DNA from: Saccharomycopsis fibuligera x Saccharomycopsis cf. fibuligera
Taxonomy: Eukaryota > Ascomycota > Saccharomycetes > Ascoideales > Saccharomycopsidaceae
Assembly (NCBI GenBank): GCA_001936135.1
Contig: CP012810.1
Span: 1 to 64,000, forward strand
Reading direction: 5' to 3'
Length of the DNA: 64,000 nt
A program made the position numbers and the translations under genes. Below are positions 1 to 11,417 of the stretch, in pieces; positions within the stretch are counted from its first letter, which is position 1, and each line of letters starts with the position of its first letter. The notes beneath the pieces were generated by a model that did no database searches, was not told the DNA's origin, and was given only the letters and a program-made list of their open reading frames with translations.

Positions 1-643
1 CCCCCCTAACCTCTCCGCCTTTCTTCCTCTTCCTCTTCCTCTTCCTCTTATTCTCTCACTAACTCACTCACTCAATATCTCTCTCATTTCTCTCCCTCTC
101 CTCAACTGTCTGTCTATCTTCTTCATTCAATTCTCCAAACGCCCTCTCCCTCCCTTTTCCTACTTCCAATCTCAATATCTTCCTTCTATTCCCAATCTTC
201 CCACTCCTCTACCTCTCACTTCCACTCTCCTCCCTTCCAATCCTCTTTCTTCTCCTGCTTCTCCTGCTTCTCCTGCTTCCTCTTCTCATTTCCCTCTTTC
301 TATCTCCCTTGCAACCCATCTCCTTCTTCTATCCTTTCGCTCTGCCCTGCTCTTCATTCTCTCCACTCTCTCCTTTCCGCTCCCCCAATTCTTTTATTTT
401 TCCTCAAAATCAAAAATCTCTTCAATAAATCTTACTTTTTTCCCCTCCCGCCTCACTTTCTCTTTTTACCCGTCTTTCATATCTCTCTCACTGCCCTCAA
501 TTATATCTTATCTTCTTCTTCACTTCCAGTACAATCTCTCCCTCTTTTACCTCCTTCTCTTTCTATTTCTATCACTCTTCTGCCCTTCTTCTCTCTCTTA
601 TCTTTCCCTATTCCAATCTTCTCTACTTCTCCCTGTTTTCTTA

Positions 644-1880
644 CCTTCCCAACCCCCTCCCTCCCTTTGTATCTTGTATTCTTCCCTCATATACCTCCCT
701 CCTACATCCATATATTACCAATATATTACTTTTCTGTCACTTCTATTCTTTCCATTATCTTCCCATTATTTTAACTACCTTCCCAACCCCCATCCATACT
801 ATCTTCTATCAATCTCTTACTTACTTACCACCTCTTACTTCTCCCATATCACCATTATAATACTTGTCTGTTTCTCTTATTATTTCCACTATCTTCCTAT
901 TGTTTTTACTACCTTCCCGACACCCTCGCAAAATATTTTCTATCAATCTATCTCACCTACTACCCTCCTACCTCCCCCGTATTCCCAATATAATACCTGT
1001 CTGCTACTCCTATTATCTTTTCTATCCATTCTAATACTACTCCAATACTTCTTTTCTCTTCTCCCTGTGCTATTACCTCGACACCCTTGCTTACTATCTT
1101 GTATCAATCTCTCACTTACTATCATCATAACTCCGCCATATTTCCTATTATTTTTAATATCTTCCCTACATCCTTCCCGACGCCCTTTCATACAATCTTC
1201 TATTGTTATCTCACGAATACCGTTCTCCTACGATCTTATATTATCAACAAATTACACACTTCCCTATTACTTCTATTCTTTTCAATACCCTTCCTGTTTT
1301 TTTTCTTACTACCTTCCCGACGCCTTTCTGTACTGTGTTGTATCAATTGCTCACATATCACCCCTAATTTTCCCGTATTATCATCATAATACTTTTCTGT
1401 TATCTTACTCTTTCCCCTTTCTTTTCCTTGTTGTAATATCTCCACTCCCTTCCGTACTGTCTTGTATCATTCTCTGTCGTAACATCCTTTTACGACTCTA
1501 TATTACCGATATAATACTTTTTGTCACTGTTATTCCACTTTCCATTATTTTTCCTCTGTTTTCTCACTTCTTTCCCGACGCACTTACATACTATCTTATA
1601 TCAATCTCTCACTTGCCACTCTTTTACAACTCTATATTACCATTATAATACTTGTCTATCACTCCTATTCCCTATTGTCTTTACTATCGTTCTACTACTA
1701 CTGCACTACGTCCTTTCGCTTCCTACTGTCTTCTTATCTTCCCGACGCCCTTCCTTACTAACTTGTATCAATATTATAATATCACCCTTACCCAACATAC
1801 ATAGTACCAATACAATACCTTTCTTCGTCACTTGTTCATATTTACACCACCCATCGTCCCTTCAAAATACTCTCACTTAC
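644..1880. repeat. Degenerate tandem array, units of about 97-167 bp
   Basis: A block resembling CCTTCCCGACGCCCTT, followed by TACTATCTTGTATCAATCTC, recurs at about 644, 778, 912, 1075, 1172, 1312, 1441, 1571 and 1738. Spacings are 134, 134, 163, 97, 140, 129, 130 and 167 bp. Between these blocks lies a second recurring block like TATTACCAATATAATACTT, then CTGTCACT (about 710, 840, 975, 1376, 1496, 1630, 1799). This gives about nine diverged copies of one unit. No function is known or proposed. Confidence 0.65.
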
Positions 1881-2424
1881 TGTCTCCTTTGCTACATCTC
1901 CGCTACATCTCCGCTACATCTCGTGCCTCAATCCCCATCTTTCTCTGACACTTACATTCAACTCACTACTGTTACATCCCTCTTCCTAACGTCCTTGTAT
2001 TTCCTATTTACTGCTTCTCATTCACTCACTTCTAAACCTTTGTACTGCTCGCTTCTATTTCCCCGTGCTCAATTCCTGTAACGCCTTTCTTTCCTCCCTC
2101 ACCACACTACTGTAATATCTCGCTTGATAGCTTGCCGTTTTTTTACCCCTGCTTTCTGTCTCCTTGTTGTATTCTATTCAAAATTGAACTTCGCTTCTTC
2201 TCCCCATTATACCACCACTTCCGCTTTTTTTTTTGCCTCACACTTTTTTATATTGTCCTCTTCATCACACCGCCCTTGCCAAATACCCCAAGCTCAATAT
2301 CATTTAAATTCACACACCTCCTGTGCCAACCACACTCCTCTCATCTAACACATACACACCCCTCCAACAACCACTGTATTGCCTCTATAGCACTTCTTTT
2401 CTCTTTCTTGTCCTCTATCTATTA

Positions 2425-5400
2425 TCTGCCCAACGCCCTTGCACACCATCTTGTATTTCATAACATATAAATTCAATCCTGTACCCAACCCGTTACACAT
2501 ACCACCCTTCCACATCCACTGTACTACAAATATAATACTTCTCTTCTGACACATGTAAAATCCTATCCCACACTCCTCTCTCTCCCCAACAACCGTTATA
2601 TTAGCTTGTATTCCATCTTTTTGCTCTTCAACATCATAATCATTATTTGCGCTCTTTTCTTCCACATATTCAATTCCATAATCTTCCTCACCATCCTCCG
2701 ACTACCGCTATATCACAAATATTATACTCTGTTTCTGACGCTTGTATCATATTTCCTGTCTTCCCAACACCCTTGATTGTGTATCTTCTCTCTCCGTTTG
2801 CCTTTTGCCATCTTTTGCGTATTTTTCTTTTCTTGCTTTACACACTTCTAATACAATACTTCTTTTCTGACACTTGTACTATATCTACTACTCTCTTCGC
2901 TCTGCCCTTGCAATCACACGCTATCGCCGCTTCTTTTCTCCATATTCTATTCTCAATATTCCTACCACCCTTGCATCTCCTCGTTGTATTTCTATTTTGC
3001 CACTTCTTGTATATTTGCCATTTGCTGCCTTTGCTTTTGCTTCTGTTTTTCTAGTCTCCTTGACAGTTTCACGTCAAATCACTGCTTCCTTAAAACCCGT
3101 CCTTTTGTGCACATACCTATCTACTACTTCTTTTCTCTTCCACGTAATTCACCTATTATTCTCCGACCCATTTGCACACCATCTGATGCTTCACAACATA
3201 TAAACTCAATCCAGTACCCAACATGTCAAACTTGTTTTCTATCTTTTACGTCACCCACCACCCTAGTGTAACATCCCTTGTTTCACTTCATAACATTACA
3301 TTCTTTTGCGTACACACGTCAGACCCAATCACACTATTGCTGCTTATATTCCCTGTATTCCGTCCTTAATCTTCCTACCGCCCTTGCATCTGTTTTCTTT
3401 TATTCTCCTTGAACTTTTTATCTCAAACCACTGCTTTCTTCATACTTGTACTCTAGTGATACTGCTGTAATGTAATCTTTTCAAATGTGCGTGTTTGTGA
3501 TTTTACTGTTGTTTTTTCAATGTTTTTTAACACTGACAGTCTGACCTTGACCCGCTTATTTGCTAGCTTGCGCTCTTTTTTCTGACAAAATCGTTCATAT
3601 CCGTCTTCGAATTACTTGCTTAATCATTTTTTTAACTACGCTTTTATTTCCTTGCATCTAATATTCTCATTTCAGTAATTCACATTTTTTACTAAATAGC
3701 ATCTTCCTTGTCCCACCAGTCTACATAATGCTTATCACATAGCCTCTATTTTTGCATTTCTCAAAAGCAACATCTCCAGTTTCACATTATTTAAAGCCAA
3801 TTCTGTGCTCAGTATTTTATACATAGCACCCGTCTATGACCTTCATATCAACTGTATTATACTTCTTTTCTTACAATTCAGTTCTATAGCAACCGCTGTA
3901 TTAGCAATATAATATTTTTTCCATCTCACTTGTATTATATTTACTGTTTCCCCCACACCCTTGCAATATCGAAATATTTCCGCTTATTTTCCCCGTATTC
4001 TCTTCATAAGCTTCGCTTAACCCTCGCATCTACTATTTGTGTTTTCATTTTGCGTTTTCATTTTGCCCCTTTTTCTATCTTTTTCCTTGTTGCTTTTGCT
4101 TTCCCATCTCTTTTTCCGTTCGCCATGAAACTTGTACTCTTTTGATACTGCTGTAATGTTGTTTTCTCTAATGCCCCTGTTCTTTCTTTCTGTTGCCTCT
4201 TCTGTTTCATCTCACTGACAGCCTGACATTGATCCACTCATTAGCTAGCTTACGCTCTTCCTTCTGATAACTTCATTCATCTTCGTTGTCGAATTTTTTG
4301 CTTGAGCATTATTCTAGCTCCTATTTATTTTCTCGTATCTCTTGTATCTAACATTTCACGTTACATAAAATTTAACACCTCTCTGCCATGTTCGTCACTA
4401 TACTATTGCTAAAAATGCCTTTTTTTAATTATATTTATCACTACTGACTACTAAAGCTTGACCCTAGCCTTTATATATGTTAGCTCTAGCACTATATTTA
4501 TGCTGAAATGCTGTCTTTGTAATTTCCATTTATTATTTTCCTTTTCCTGTTTTGCCGTTTACTGTTTATTGAAAGTGTAAACTACGCTCGAGCTTAAAGC
4601 AGTTTGAATCCTTCTTGTCTTCTTGTCACACATGATCTTACTGTCTCACTACAACTAACCCTTCTTTTTTCACTTTTTCTTTTTTTTTTATACAAATCAT
4701 ACTCTTTTATAGCTCGTGTTCATCCTTGCTTACTTTTACGCTGCGATCCGTCCCACATGCAGCATCATGATTTTTCTTCATTATGCTATTTTGTTGCCTA
4801 ATGCTATTGAGTGCTTGACCATGACCCACTTCTAAGCCTTCGTACTGTGCTTCACTTCTTTTTCCGCATACTATTGCTATAGTAACGCTTCTCATAATGA
4901 CTTGAACTATGCTCTCTGTACATTTGTTTGCCCGCTTCATACTGATGCCGCTATTTTGTACTTATCACTTCTCGATAATGTTTTCATCATCACAACACCC
5001 TAAATAACACATATCACACATCTTCTACTCTCTGCACTTTTCAACATTGAAATATCTCAACAACATCGCATTATATCCAATGTTTTCCATCATGTAAACT
5101 CAACCCTATGCCCAACATGACACATGTACCTACTTATTTCACTTATATTATATTCATTATCCTCCTACTACTCTTGCGTTACTTCCTTTACACAGCATGC
5201 GAAATACTATTTCACGCTCCTTTCTTTCCCCTAAAACCATTGTGTTATCTTTAAAATCTCTTTGTTCACTTCAATATTTTGAACACTATTTCTGATCTTT
5301 TCTTTCCCATACTCTATTCATAATCTTACTATCGCCAGCCTCGCATCTCCTCTTCGTGTCTATACAACTTCCTATATGTTTCCCCCTTTTTTTTTTTTTT

Positions 5401-6420
5401 CTTTTTTCAGCCTTTCTAAAGCTTTTCACATAAAGTCCCTTCCTGCTTGAAACTTATACGCGAGTTTCACAACTGCAATATTGCTTTTACTTACTGATTT
5501 CGTTGTGCTTTTGTTTTTATCTTTCTATTTTTTGACTCGCTTATTGGCTAGCTTATGCTCTTTGCTTAGCACAAACGAACCTTTCCATTGACGTCTTTCC
5601 TGTAACATCGCTCTAACTCATATTTTTTATCATGTTTCCCACTATATCGGTTATTTTCTTGACAAGTGAGTTATATTATCCCTTTTATAGTTTACTGTTT
5701 ATACAAAGTCTACATTTAGCCTCTGCTTAAAGCAGTTTATATCATTCTTGTCTTCTTGGCATATCTAATCTTGTCTGATACTATGCCTATCCTTTTTCAT
5801 TCGACGAAAAGTGCCTTTTTACAGAATCCGTTCATACTTGCTCTACTTTTACGGCGCCATCCGTTTCATCTGCAGCATCAAAATTGTTCCGCATTATGTT
5901 GTTTTTTCACTCAAAGTGTTTGATCTTGGCCCACATCATCTTCTTTGCGTTGCAGTTTTATTCTTTTCATATCCACCCAAATGACTACTTCATGTGATCC
6001 ATCTCTTGAGCTAGTTACTGAATCTCTTTACCCAAATCCCATGTCTGACAATGCCATACTATTCACATTAATTCTTTCTTCTTCTGCCTCTCTCCTTTCT
6101 TTGTCTTGTTTGCTTCTTTTCTTCCAGCCTGCATAAGAGCTTTGTATCAAGTCACCTCTTTCTGCAAACTTGTACTCCAGTGAAACAGCTTCAATACTGT
6201 TCTAACTCATGTTATTGTGCATTTTTTTTTTTTTGCTTTTCTTTTCTTCATCATACTAGCAGTTTGACTATGTCCCGCTTATCTGTTAGTATAGCAGCTT
6301 CTCCAAGAATACCCAATATCGTACTACTTTTATTGTTTATCTTTTGTAAAAAGTGCAAAACTGCTTGAGCTGAAAGCAATTTGTATCTTTCTTGCCTTCT
6401 TGTGATATATGCTCTTTTTT
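2425..6420. repeat. Long-period degenerate repeat families, about 0.6-0.7 kb apart
   Basis: Three families were traced by eye. Family C (AACATATAAA, CTCAATCC, GTACCCAAC) occurs at about 2462, 3195 and 5090. Family A (ACTGACAG, TTGACCCGCTTATT, GCTAGCTTGCGCTC) occurs at about 3532, 4213 and 5530; the first two copies look about 80 percent identical over some 95 bp, and weaker echoes lie near 4446, 4815, 5928 and 6263. Family B (GCTTAAAGCAGTTT then CTTCTTGTCTTCTTG) occurs at 4561, 5694 and 6333. Spacings of 733, 682, 1303, 1133 and 644 bp fit a unit of roughly 0.57-0.73 kb with skipped copies. The order of families is similar along the array, consistent with an ancient tandem duplication that has drifted. 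Confidence 0.6.
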
Positions 6421-6480
6421 GATACTTCGCCTGTCTTTTGTATTTTTCAGCAAAAACCACCTTTTTATAGTACTTTTTAG

Positions 6481-7633
6481 TTGTTACTGTGCTATACTAC
6501 CTTTCGTCCAATGTTATGCTAATGATTATCCGATTAGTGTACGGGAAAACTAAAACGTAGTGCCCACAGTGTAACCAGCAAAAACATCTAAAATATTCAC
6601 AGAAAAAAAAGAAAACATTTTAAGACACAACATATATTCAATACCTTCTCAATATAGCTAAGCAATAATCTTATCATATTCTACACAAGCTAAAAAGAAG
6701 AATATATATGCAATATAATCCCACGTACAATGCGCCAAAACCTACTTCACATGAGTCTAGCTCTCGAATCACTTTCTTTTTTTTTTTTATTATTTCTTAG
6801 TTTTAATCTTACTGTTAATGCGCTTACCTCTTGCTCAGTGTCTGCTGATTTATCTCTAGTACATTAACACTTCCTCAGCCAACTATTTAAATGTTTCTTT
6901 TACTCAAGTATACTCATTACACCATCGCCAGATCTCTAAGACGCCAGTGTCAAATTAGTTTAATGACTGCAGAATACCGATCCAAAATAACAATGAAAAA
7001 CTATATATGGTCTTCTTTTCTTCAACATTTGTATCAACAACGTAAAAAGAACAACTGAGATTGAAAATTAATAAAGTTCAGGCAAGATGATTGAAAATTA
7101 TAATGGAAAACATTCGCACCAATAAGAATATTACGGATCTCTAGACAACAAGTAAGGAAAAGCAAATAAATTTACAAAATGCGAGTGAGCCGAGAAGGTG
7201 TGTGTGGGAAAAGATCATACGTTGGGCAGACCAGTGGGTGGTTGAGGGTGAAGGGGTGCGGCAGTACAGCGGCAGGAAAAAACGTCGCTTTGGCGAAGGG
7301 TGGTACATAATAAAGCAAATTGACGGAATTTTGGTTTGGCGTGGCACATAGTAAAGAAGGATTTTGGCGAGGAATCGGATTAGGGCGTAGAGCGAGAAAA
7401 GTGCGGTTGGGGGCCAAAGCGGGCAAGTAGGAAAAAAAGGGCGAGTGGGTGAGAGTGCACTATGTGTGCACTATGTAAGTGCAGTCCACCGCTAAATCTA
7501 GTGTCCGCCGCCCTTGCTTTATCACAAAAAATTTATGAACTTAAAATTGAAAAAAAGTCTATATTGTGAAATTTTCTATGTAAAAAACTTGAAAAATGGT
7601 ATGAATGTAAATCTATCAAACCCATTTTACCAA
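6481..7633. other. Intergenic: AT-rich stretch, then G-rich island
   Basis: Bases 6481-7140 are AT-rich with A and T tracts and no convincing ORF. Bases 7141-7505 change abruptly: the + strand is G-rich (GGGTGGTTGAGGGTGAAGGG-like text) and ends in a small repeat of GTGCACTATGT at about 7456-7477. Short minus-strand frames here are Pro/Phe-rich and have no recognisable domain. Nothing in this stretch can be called a gene. Confidence 0.5.
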
Positions 7634-8202
7634 TTAATGATAATATTTCAATGCAATGGTACCAAACCTTTCGCCAAAAGCATAAGCACCACTCAAGTCA
7701 GCAGCGCTTGGATTTTGAGAAACGTCTAAATCAATATATGACTGAGTGGCCAATCCCGTGAAAAATCCAGATCTGTTGTGCACTTCTTCATTTCTAACTG
7801 ATTTATTATTACTTGGACGAACGCCTAAAGGAACCCAAAGCAAACCATGTTGAGCAGCAAATGTGAAAATATCCAACAACGCAGTTTGTTTATCACCAGC
7901 TTGTGAAGCAGCATTAGTAAACCCAGCAGCTAGTTTATCTTGGAAACCTCTGCGATAAAAGATGTTGCTGGTTTTCTCGAAGAATGCTTTTAAACCAGAT
8001 GAAATTGTGCCAAAATAGGTTGGGGTACCAAATATAAAACCATCATATTGTTCAATTTCTCTTACTTTAGCAGTGGCTTCTTCTGCAGTAAGCAAATCTG
8101 CTTCAATGCCTTGAACGGATTTGAGTCCTTCAAAAACTTTCAAAGCAACATCGCACTGTAGTAAATGACAGCAACTTTGACTGGTGATTGGCTGGCGGAC
8201 AT
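7634..8202 (-). pseudogene. Flavodoxin-like (WrbA/NADPH-dependent FMN reductase type) pseudogene
   Basis: Two pieces in different frames make up one flavodoxin-fold protein. The first starts at ATG 8202 and reads MSASQSPVKVAVIYYSA, the classic first beta strand, then meets a stop after three more codons. The rest, in another frame down to 7634, has GTPTYFGTISSGLKAFFEKT and a region reading FAAQHGLLWVPLG, both typical of WrbA/Pst2-like quinone reductases and bacterial flavodoxin-family oxidoreductases. The break removes the phosphate-binding loop (TGxT-type) that should follow YYSA. About five or six residues are missing and the frame is shifted, so a deletion of about 16-17 bp fits. An active family member would bind FMN and reduce quinones; this copy should not. 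The closer resemblance to bacterial forms is my impression only. Confidence 0.7.
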
Positions 8203-9884
8203 TGTTATTGTTTGAGTTTAAGAGTTTTGGTGTAGAATTAGTTGAAAGGGGGTGTGAGTTGTCAGTCGATTGATTTTTTAATTATGAATGATTGATGTTT
8301 TAATATTAAATGATAGAAGACAGAATAAATGTGCTCAATTACATCTTATCGAAATGGCAGGTCATTACCTTATTTATATATCTTTTCGTCGTGACACTGT
8401 GTATTTGTGAATGTGTATACTATTAGTCAAATAGCATGATAAGTAGATCAAAAACATAAAGGTGTGGTGCCAGATGCCGACAATAGTACGGCTGAAACCG
8501 GTACTACTTATAGATCAAAGCAGCCATGATGACAAATGCTCTAATTATGGTACTATGAAAGTGCTCACCAATATTGATAAACTGCGATTTCTAATTACTA
8601 ATGCGAGCTTTACGCTGATTGTGATATTCTACTTTTTTTATCGGCATGCATGAGAGCACTGTGGCGCGCGTAACCAGCTATAGTCGGGTTGGTGTCGGAG
8701 AACTTGCTTATTTCCGCATAACTTGTACGGGCGTTAGTTCAAATTAGGCATATGGCCGATTAGTCAGTTGAGTCGATAGCTTTGTAATTTTTTCTTTTTT
8801 TTTTTTTTAAACACAAGTGTCGTTTTTGTTTGAACTATATAAATCTCATAGGCAAAATCTTGATAAGACGCTGCTGGCCGTAAGACCGGTAAGCCGTATT
8901 CTGTATGTTCTAAGCTGTAGTTTCATTAAAGACCTAAGTATGCCAATAGTTATCACTGACTACGGATACTGGCTGGTCCATTACTGTAAAAAGTTGACCT
9001 CAATATTGACCAAATTATTATATGCTCTCTCTTTGATCCAGCAATCACAGTAGCTCATTCATCCTAAACATGTTGTTTTTAAACAATCAATAATGTATAG
9101 ATTATAATATCTATATACCATGAACTATAGCAACAATAACAACCAGCTTACGAGTGTGCTTTGAAACCATTTTTCCGAGTTTCTCACAACGTCATAAGCA
9201 AGTTGCATTGCTTGAGATTTCAAAAATACATCTTCACCAACAACAAATTGACTCAACAAGTTGCTGGTAATATTGCATATGAACCAATACAGTGTTATGT
9301 TTTCCTTATGGCTTTCTTCAGTATAACATGCATTCAGTATCAATGTCTGCTGCTCACTTAGTTATTAACTTAAACCATAAAGGGAACCAAAATCAAACCA
9401 TACTGTATCAAAACAAATTCTCCACCCCAAATCGCTAGGAACGCTTATTGTTCAAAAACCACAAGCGAACTTCTTGGTAAAGCAACATGCGCTGTGGCGA
9501 TCGCAGTGGTAGCGTGTTGTGAATTACCAGATTCCAGCAGGCATCGTAAGACATGACATATGACTTCATTCTTGCTTGACTGGGAGTTTTTATACATACA
9601 GTAACGGGGACCATAGTCTCAATACTCATCACTATTGCGAGGGCACTTAAAAATATGATGATAAGCAGACATATAATTGCCACTAGAAGTACAGAGTCAA
9701 CAACTCTTTGGTGTAATATCAAGCCACAACTCGTCACGGAATTGAATATGAAGGCTATTAATGAAAAAAAAAACGAGATATTTCGAGTTTTGCCATTATT
9801 TTTTTTTTTTTTTCATTTTAGTAGATGATCTTCCATCGACGTTGCACTAGTGGCTGATCTTCACCCTAAATAAATTTTGTTACT
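8203..9884. other. Intergenic region with no supported gene
   Basis: This 1.7-kb stretch is AT-rich with mononucleotide T tracts (about 8797 and 9800). A minus-strand open stretch at 9125-9343 contains the protein-like run QFVVGEDVFLKSQAMQLAY, and another at 9435-9737 contains a hydrophobic segment. Neither has a good start, family match or partner, so they are noted only as possible coding debris of the same kind as their neighbours. Confidence 0.4.
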
Positions 9885-11111
9885 ATGGTGAAACAAATAA
9901 TATCCGCAGTATCAGGCAGCTGCAGGCGCATTACGAGAAAATCACTCGCAACCTTCATTTCTGCTGCTCCTGCTAAAAAAGTCAAAGAGCAACCTGTTGC
10001 AAGTCCGTCATCAGGGAAGCTTGTGAGAGTCAATACTGCTACTTGTGATCAAGAAACCAACCCGAAAGTTGTGTTGGCCCAACACTACTTGCCTCTATAT
10101 TAGCTGGCAAACAAAGATACCGGTGGTTGGTTCTTGCATGGCGTCTGGGGTGACAAGGACACCGCACCCAAGACGACTAGTATGCTGACTAGTAAGCTAA
10201 CCAGTTATACCGAAGAGTATTTCAGCAAGTATGTTCTTAGTACACTTCAGAAACTTTGGCGCAAAGAATATGTTTCTGAAGAAAATAATAAGACTCTTAT
10301 GAAAGAAGAAAAAAAGGTTAACGACGCTGAGTTGTGGTATCATGAAGTTGGTAAGCATATTAGTGATTTCTCCTCTCTTAACCCAGCATGCTATGCTAAT
10401 CCGGAAACTCATTCGTCTTCCCAAAAGAGAGACCTCAATGACCAAGGGAATTTTAAATTAAAAGAAAGCTTCTGGAAAAGATCTCTTGAAAAATCAGTAG
10501 CCGAAATTTCAAAACTTTTGGGTACGGGCAGCAGCGACAGCGGCAGCAAAACAACAAAGTCTTCTGAATCTGCAACCAAGTCTATCGTAACAGATACTAA
10601 TTTGGCAGCCGCTACTGCTCTCATTGCTTCTTCAACAGCAGGAGTGAATGAACTTGATTTCAAAGAAAGAAGGCTTCAGGACTATATTGAGGGCATTTAA
10701 AAGGCCGCTTTCACCAAAACAGCAGCTGGGACATACACTCCAAAATACAACGTTTACAATATTTTGAAAGAAAACGAAATTGTGCCAGGTAAATGGTATC
10801 CTAAAAAGGACATCGTGAATGCATTCGGATATTCTAATGGTCCTCCATATTCTAAACTAATCTGCAGAAAACTTAAATCAGATAACAACAATAATTATTT
10901 GAGAGAAATTGATTTGTATTTAAGTATAAAAGGAAGAATTTCTGGTGAGAGCCAGATTGAGCCTGGCGCCATCTCTAACAAGTGGTCCTCAAACTCAGGT
11001 GAGTGCAAAGCTGACTGTGTCTGTTATCTAATTGTGAAAAATGGCAAAGAAGTGTGCACTGAACGTCATGACAGCTGTAAAGATAAACCGGATCAGTATC
11101 CAATCTCATAA
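9885..11111 (+). pseudogene. Ribonuclease T2 family gene interrupted by two in-frame stops
   Basis: One reading frame runs 1.2 kb, broken only by TAG at 10101 and TAA at 10698. Concatenated, it follows the RNase T2 plan. A segment VLAQHYLPLY precedes the first stop. Next comes WFLHGVWGDK (CAS I, normally HGLWP), then LWYHEVGKHIS (CAS II, normally W-x-HExxKHG), then NPACY, and finally a C-terminal region (YNVYNILKE, LREIDLYLSIKGR) matching the end of Rny1-type enzymes. The CAS I His and the CAS II His, Glu, Lys and His are all present. An unusual Ser/Lys-rich insert of about 100 residues follows CAS II, the C terminus is Cys-rich, and no clear signal peptide is visible although the family is normally secreted or vacuolar. 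Genes elsewhere in the window use TAA, TAG and TGA as stops, so code reassignment is unlikely. A recently inactivated copy is the best reading. Confidence 0.7.
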
Positions 11112-11417
11112 TGATCTGATTGTCGCTTAGTTTTCCATTTATTTGTTAAATATTGTTTCAAACAACTTACAATATTCCCAGTGTATAAAGCTTTGTTTGT
11201 TTTTGCTGTTATCTTTATCATTTATTGTTGTTGTTTTGTTTTTTGATAGAATACACCGTTTACTATGAGTAGTAGTTCATGCTCCGTAAAACTGAAACAT
11301 TTCGTGCATAAAGATCCAGGGTTCTGCGACATTTTTCCGCGCGTCTCTTTTCTTTAGCTGTCCCTTTTTCCTTTATAAAAACGGCCCGTTGGCATCGCAA
11401 AAACAAAGAAAAAAAAC
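11112..11417. other. Intergenic, with TATA-like element
   Basis: Short spacer between two decayed genes. It is T-rich and contains TATAAAA at 11374-11380, about 40 bp before an ATG at 11418 that begins the next remnant. No gene is seen. Confidence 0.35.

Larger units (their letters stand above)
1..6480. repeat. Pyrimidine-skewed, gene-free degenerate repeat domain (probable subtelomere)
   Basis: The + strand is almost all C and T at the left edge and becomes balanced to the right. In sampled 60-base lines, pyrimidines number 55 (from 1), 54 (from 541), 47 (from 3001) and 37 (from 6001). G is nearly absent at the left (1 in 60). Long open frames here are artefacts, because stop codons need purines; the translations are Ser/Leu/Tyr/Pro-rich nonsense with no domain. 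Imperfect motifs recur throughout. If position 1 points to a telomere, a C-rich + strand is the expected polarity of the telomeric C-strand. The subtelomere assignment is inference from composition, repeats and neighbouring decayed genes; there is no run of telomeric repeats in the window. Confidence 0.75.

Noticed and set aside
1-20. CCCCCCTAACC at the left edge as a telomere repeat
   Set aside because: Only one CCCTAA-like unit is present; a telomere needs tandem copies. It supports nothing by itself.
674-3271. Long + strand ORFs (up to 324 codons) and minus-strand ORFs in the left domain
   Set aside because: Purine depletion removes stop codons by composition alone. The products are Ser/Leu/Tyr/Pro repeats without any domain and overlap each other in several frames.
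7172-7426. Minus-strand ORF of 84 codons in the G-rich island
   Set aside because: It is Pro/Phe-rich because of base composition, with no family features and no good start context.
9885-11111. Stop-codon reassignment or programmed readthrough of the RNase T2-like gene
   Set aside because: The two stops differ (TAG, TAA), and TAG, TAA and TGA all end intact genes in this window; nonsense mutation is simpler.
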